Of a stretch of 64,000 nucleotides of DNA, positions 62,301-64,000 are shown one piece after another. Source of the DNA: Saprospiraceae bacterium (GTDB lineage: Bacteria; Bacteroidota; Bacteroidia; Chitinophagales; Saprospiraceae); NCBI GenBank assembly GCA_013214355.1, contig JABSSL010000012.1:62001-126000 (forward strand), in the 5' to 3' direction. The translations under genes and the position numbers were made by a program. Positions within the stretch are counted from its first letter, which is position 1, and each line of letters opens with the position of its first letter. The notes beneath the pieces were generated by a model, which ran no database searches, was not told where the DNA came from, and saw only the letters and a list, made by a program, of their open reading frames with translations.

Positions 62301-64000
62301 TCGGATGGGACCGTCAAGTTGAGAAGCCCTGAGAAACGTTGGGGAGGTATTATGCGTGCTTTGAATACGAATGACTTTCAGAGTGCCAACATAGAATTTT
62401 TGGAATTTTGGATGTTGAGTCCATTCCTAGATCCAGAATCAGCAAGTTTGGCCTCTCCAGATTTCCAAGATCAACAAGGATCTCTTTACATCAATTTGGG
62501 TAATATCTCAGAAGATATCTTGAATGACTCTCGTAAGTTTTTCGAGAACGGTCTACCTAGCCCAGTTAACCCAGATCGCCGGATTGACCAGACCTCTTGG
62601 GGGGTAGTTCCGGTGGGACAGCAGATTACAAGGGCCTTTGATAATGATCAGGGCACACGAGATGTGCAGGATGTTGGTTTGGATGGGTTAGATAATACTG
62701 GGGAAAATGAAAAGTTTGCCGATTACTTGAATGTCATTGGAGCGGCCAACCCCAATGTCCGGCAGGCGCTGGAACAAGATCCGGCGAATGATGACTTCCG
62801 ATACTTTAATGATGAATCATTTGATAACAATACTAGCTTGACGGTACGTTATCAGAGTTTCAATAATCCACAAGGGAACTCGCAGCCGAATAATCAAACT
62901 AATATCCGAACTTCTGGTACCAACATTCCAGATACGGAAGATATTAATCAAGATAATACGCTCAATGAAACGGAATCTTACTTCCAATATGAGATTCCTC
63001 TGAGGGCCAATACGGCTGACCCTCGTGAATTGGATCGTGAGCAGACGCCCTATATTACGGATCGTATTGAGGATCCGTTAACGAACAGAGTTTGGTATCG
63101 TTTCAGGGTTCCGCTTCGAGGTTCAGAGAAAAAAGCTGTTGGAGGTATTCGCGATTTCCGTTCCATTCGTTTTATGCGGATGTATATGCGTGGATTTAAG
63201 AAGCCTGTGGTACTCAGGTTTGCTCGTATGGAATTGGTTCGTAATCAATGGCGTCGAGTGACCAGAGCAGACCTCTTACAACCTGCTAACCAATTCGGTA
63301 ATTGTCAACCTGATGAGACGAGTTTTGAAATCGATGCGGTAAACATCGAAGAGAATAGCCAGCGTACTCCCTTTAATTATACCCTTCCAGAAGGAATTGT
63401 TCGGGAGCAATCATTAGGGGTTTTTGCAGCCCTACAAAATGAACAATCCCAGGCCTTACGGGTGAAGGATCTCTGTGATGGAGGCTTTGCAGGTATCTTT
63501 AGGCAGGTAGATATGGACCTACGGGTCTATGATCGACTGAAGATGTTTGTGCATGCCGAATCTCCTGATCAGCGAACGCCCAGTGGTGCCCTGCGGGTCT
63601 TCATGCGTATTGGTAGTGACTTCCAAAACAACTACTACGAATATGAACTTCCGCTCGTGATGTCTGATCCCAACGCCATTTTGGGCTTACAATCCCAGGA
63701 TTCGCCCTATAAACAAGAGGTATGGCGAAGAGAGAATGAGTTTAATTTCCCTTTGACCATCTTGCGAGAATTGAAGGAAGAACGGAACGAGTTGGGCGTA
63801 AAGAAATCTGAGATTTACTCGAAGATGATTCAGGCAGAGGAAAGTAATGCGATGCATGAGATTCGAGTGAAGGGTAGCCCAAGTTTGGGTTACGCAAAGG
63901 TGATGGTAATTGGTATTCGTAACCCGGAAGATGACGGAGCTTCGTACGATAGTGAAGTATGGATCAATGAACTTCGTCTAGCCGGTCTCGATGAAAGAGG
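59391..64000 (+). CDS. sprA: T9SS outer-membrane translocon protein SprA, N-terminal part (cut by window edge)
   Basis: SprA (Sov in Porphyromonas) forms the giant outer-membrane pore through which T9SS cargo leaves. About 1536 codons are present and the frame is open to the right edge; family members have roughly 2300-2500 residues. The start ATG at 59391 gives the signal MKRILILGSLVVVIFAQFTV. Early hallmarks are NPFDLKDPGAIEQNVEYDP, FRPPTYMTFEEYVEWRRKKE and RPQGNIDLSFGIDHQ; later GSYKSSVSSEISLGAFNIPPG, YIDDFEGSSSGVDLRSP and the final VWINELRLAGLDERG. The two T9SS cargo proteins in this window depend on this channel. Confidence 0.95.
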   Translation, partial: MKRILILGSLVVVIFAQFTVPAVQANSSGLDDPFAASYVVATQDTVPPPPERFGDFINDRPSNPFDLKDPGAIEQNVEYDPATGNYIITEKIGDTYFRPPTYMTFEEYVEWRRKKEERDYFNQLSGVGAGNGVSALDPVAKFDVNNSLIDRLFGGTTVDIRPQGNIDLSFGIDHQRLENPILTERQRSLTNFDFDMDIQMNVTGKIGEKLNLTTNYNTNATFDFDNQIKLDYNSELFSEDDILKKIEAGNVSLPLRGSLIQGAQSLFGLKTELQFGHLRLTAIASQQRSQRENIQLQGGSQLQEFEVRSDEYDENRHFFLSHYNREVFESAMSNLPQIKTLFQLDNLEVWITNDRNDVEDVRDIVALADLGEPSTLVNPNAIPRFQDPVYQEVCDGLPLPDNLANGLYQRLLDRGGELLDIDQAVAILESEFNLVQARDFEKVSARKLSPREYTYHPELGFISLNINVQQDQVLGVSFQYKYNGVTPLNVGQLSISSNNVSTDTTDPTPKVLFVKMLKSTTQRTDVPTWDLMMKNVYSIGAYQVSQEDFQLDVFYEDPGEGFKRFLPKSNLQGVPLIRVFNLDNLNIQGDPTRDGVFDYVPGVTINPSNGRVMFPVLEPFGTSLENQLEPEFVDSLVYQELYDSTLFQAREFPEKNRYVIKGSYKSSVSSEISLGAFNIPPGSVTVTAGGALLQEGRDYEVDYSSGKVRILNDAILSSGVPINVSFEDNTLFGFQSKTMLGLRADYELSDNFNIGATFLQLFERPFTQKVNVGDDPVNNKIYGLDVNFSKEVPWLTRMVDKLPFYSTSQPSSINFSAEGAVLRPGHSRAINEGRRDKDGLVYIDDFEGSSSGVDLRSPVNQWFLSSIPQDDDANRNPFFPESQFKDTRSGVNRARINWYLIDPSARGPGDDTNPYTSQVPQQEVFPNIQVPRDQAQIFRTFDLAFYPEERGPYNFDVPNGIANVSDGVNLSDGTVKLRSPEKRWGGIMRALNTNDFQSANIEFLEFWMLSPFLDPESASLASPDFQDQQGSLYINLGNISEDILNDSRKFFENGLPSPVNPDRRIDQTSWGVVPVGQQITRAFDNDQGTRDVQDVGLDGLDNTGENEKFADYLNVIGAANPNVRQALEQDPANDDFRYFNDESFDNNTSLTVRYQSFNNPQGNSQPNNQTNIRTSGTNIPDTEDINQDNTLNETESYFQYEIPLRANTADPRELDREQTPYITDRIEDPLTNRVWYRFRVPLRGSEKKAVGGIRDFRSIRFMRMYMRGFKKPVVLRFARMELVRNQWRRVTRADLLQPANQFGNCQPDETSFEIDAVNIEENSQRTPFNYTLPEGIVREQSLGVFAALQNEQSQALRVKDLCDGGFAGIFRQVDMDLRVYDRLKMFVHAESPDQRTPSGALRVFMRIGSDFQNNYYEYELPLVMSDPNAILGLQSQDSPYKQEVWRRENEFNFPLTILRELKEERNELGVKKSEIYSKMIQAEESNAMHEIRVKGSPSLGYAKVMVIGIRNPEDDGASYDSEVWINELRLAGLDER

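Overview
The window reads as chromosome of a Bacteroidota member, most likely a Saprospiria/Lewinella-like marine or freshwater bacterium. Direct signs are the 5' 64% of sprA (outer-membrane channel of the type IX secretion system) next to ruvA, a giant adhesin with SprB-type repeats and a type B T9SS sorting domain, a subtilisin with a type A sorting domain, a DUF3276 (PUR-like) gene, a DUF4212/SSS acetate-type symporter, almost no Shine-Dalgarno sequences, and several TAnnTTTG promoter boxes typical of this phylum. No tRNA, rRNA, insertion sequence, prophage or CRISPR array was seen.

Bases 1-13953 form a complete nitrate assimilation island. On the minus strand, in transcription order, lie nirB and nirD (NADH nitrite reductase), a histidine kinase with a NarX-like periplasmic P-box, a NarL-type regulator, an outer-membrane porin, an ABC nitrate transporter (binding lipoprotein, permease, two ATPases) and nasA, which is cut by the left edge. 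A siroheme methyltransferase gene (cobA) diverges from nirB and supplies the cofactor. Repeated TAC(T/G)TA elements lie beside TAnnTTTG boxes in front of nirB/cobA, the regulator and the porin, which suggests one regulon. nasA has its own promoter and a structured leader of about 190 nt.

Bases 14000-28300 hold a lipoprotein, a fused alpha-beta 2-oxoacid dehydrogenase E1, a beta-propeller/double-cupin fusion, a membrane-anchored AraC regulator, two related small membrane proteins, a 565-bp gap with a strong three-way-junction RNA candidate, the 1551-residue adhesin, and a TMTC-like membrane/TPR protein.

Bases 28600-38800 hold a secreted purple-acid-type phosphatase, tryptophanase, an acetate module (acs, symporter and small subunit, with an 11-copy 7-bp repeat overlapping the symporter stop), and a LytS/LytT two-component pair with a lipoprotein.

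Bases 39000-64000 hold three tandem secreted amidohydrolase-fold proteins of which only the middle one keeps the metal-binding HxH, then kdsD, recQ-aroQ, rnpA, a DUF3276 gene, radC, an ABC exporter, an AstE-like deacylase, a GNAT protein, the T9SS subtilisin, a divergent nucleoside-transporter/psuG pair that looks like a pseudouridine salvage unit, ruvA and sprA.

The best candidates for something new are the TACTTA/TACGTA nitrate regulon with back-to-back promoters, the nasA leader, the structured RNA at 21199-21289, and the amidohydrolase trio with two apparent pseudo-enzymes.
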